From NCBI GenBank assembly GCA_029974635.1, contig JARKQY010000028.1, positions 1-64,000 on the forward strand: a stretch of DNA of 64,000 nt. The letters are read 5' to 3'. Shown here in pieces: positions 63,750-64,000 of this stretch. The notes beneath the pieces were generated by a model. That model searched no databases and was not told the DNA's origin. It was given only the letters and a program-made list of their open reading frames with translations. The DNA comes from Bacillota bacterium (GTDB lineage Bacteria; Bacillota; UBA4882; UBA8346). Positions within the stretch are counted from its first letter, which is position 1, and the number at the start of each line of letters is the position of its first letter. The translations under genes were made by a program, and so were the position numbers.

Positions 63750-64000
63750 AAAAAATCCCCATCCCTTTTCGGGACGAGGATTGTACTCGCGTTACCACCC
63801 AACTTTATCATTACCTTATGGCAATGACCTCACCAGCCTTCGCCAAAGCCACACAGACTATGGACGAACGCCTTTGTTATAACGGACCGGACCTTATAAA
63901 GTCCACCGGCTTAACCTTACTCATCAATGATTGCGCAGCAATCATTGATTTTAGGGCAAGCGGCTCCGAGGGGAGGTTCAGAAGCGCGACTGTTGATTTG
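63750..64000 (-). ncRNA. T-box leader of leuA, cut by the window edge
   Basis: The minus strand has GGGTGGTAACGCG (T-box core), an antiterminator/terminator region with CCCCATCCC/GGGACGAGG and a T run, and an upstream stem with CAATGATTGC/GCAATCATTG. The likely specifier is CTC (63973-63975) in GAACCTCC, giving tRNA-Leu. The 5' half of stem I and the promoter lie beyond 64000. Confidence 0.85.

Overview
This is a chromosomal window from a low-GC, spore-forming-type Firmicutes bacterium. Supporting signs are strong AGGAGG-type ribosome sites with many TTG/GTG starts, T-box leaders before tyrS and leuA, a c-di-AMP (ydaO-type) riboswitch, an RsfA-like regulator, and Firmicutes-sized TyrRS and Pgi. 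A Tsp/Prc-type protease of about 700 residues, GmhA and a PilMNO set lean towards a diderm lineage (Limnochordia/Hydrogenispora-like). That placement is inference and was not checked against a database.

Layout. 1-447: leader and tandem promoters of an rRNA operon reading leftwards out of the window. 448-7945: secreted or lipoprotein orphans, nagA, an Eis-like acetyltransferase, a membrane protein and an intracellular subtilase. 8157-12147: a small lipoprotein and a pilM-pilN-pilO-LysM cluster. 12175-16976: asnB and a NitT/TauT-type ABC importer. 17343-24464: a large glycoside phosphorylase, a cupin and a full-length CarB-like protein that has lost metal-binding residues in both ATP-grasp sites. 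24613-28448: polysaccharide deacetylase, YaiI, CapA-like and CsgG/FlgT-like proteins. 28716-36517: asd, a small protein, serC, Prc, a TPR lipoprotein and an Smr protein. 37043-41014: a 1323-residue multi-domain GH16 beta-glucanase with a long leader. 41217-46118: RsfA-like regulator, UPF0316 protein, c-di-AMP riboswitch, variant dapB and a B12/radical-SAM enzyme. 46371-54830: repeat array, two small Cys-containing or helical proteins, FapA-like, TrmH-type, GGDEF, MGDG-synthase-like, Nudix and tyrS genes. 54844-59279: polyprenyl synthase, gmhA and an amino-acid ABC importer whose permease carries a PEGA domain. 59386-64000: pgi, an oxidoreductase and leuA with its T-box.

How the genes work together. 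asd, dapB, leuA, serC and asnB are amino-acid and cell-wall precursor genes, several under RNA control. The secreted GH16 enzyme and the 1101-residue phosphorylase could form a beta-1,3-glucan route feeding Pgi. nagA, the deacetylase, CapA-like, GmhA, Prc, LysM and lipoproteins concern the envelope.

The most unusual signals are: (1) two intergenic copies, at 30118-30241 and 60947-61067, of a three-stem element whose stems differ by compensatory changes; (2) the CarB-like probable pseudoenzyme; (3) the PEGA-permease fusion; (4) DapB with a catalytic His replaced by Cys, downstream of a c-di-AMP riboswitch; (5) several families of short palindromic intergenic repeats.
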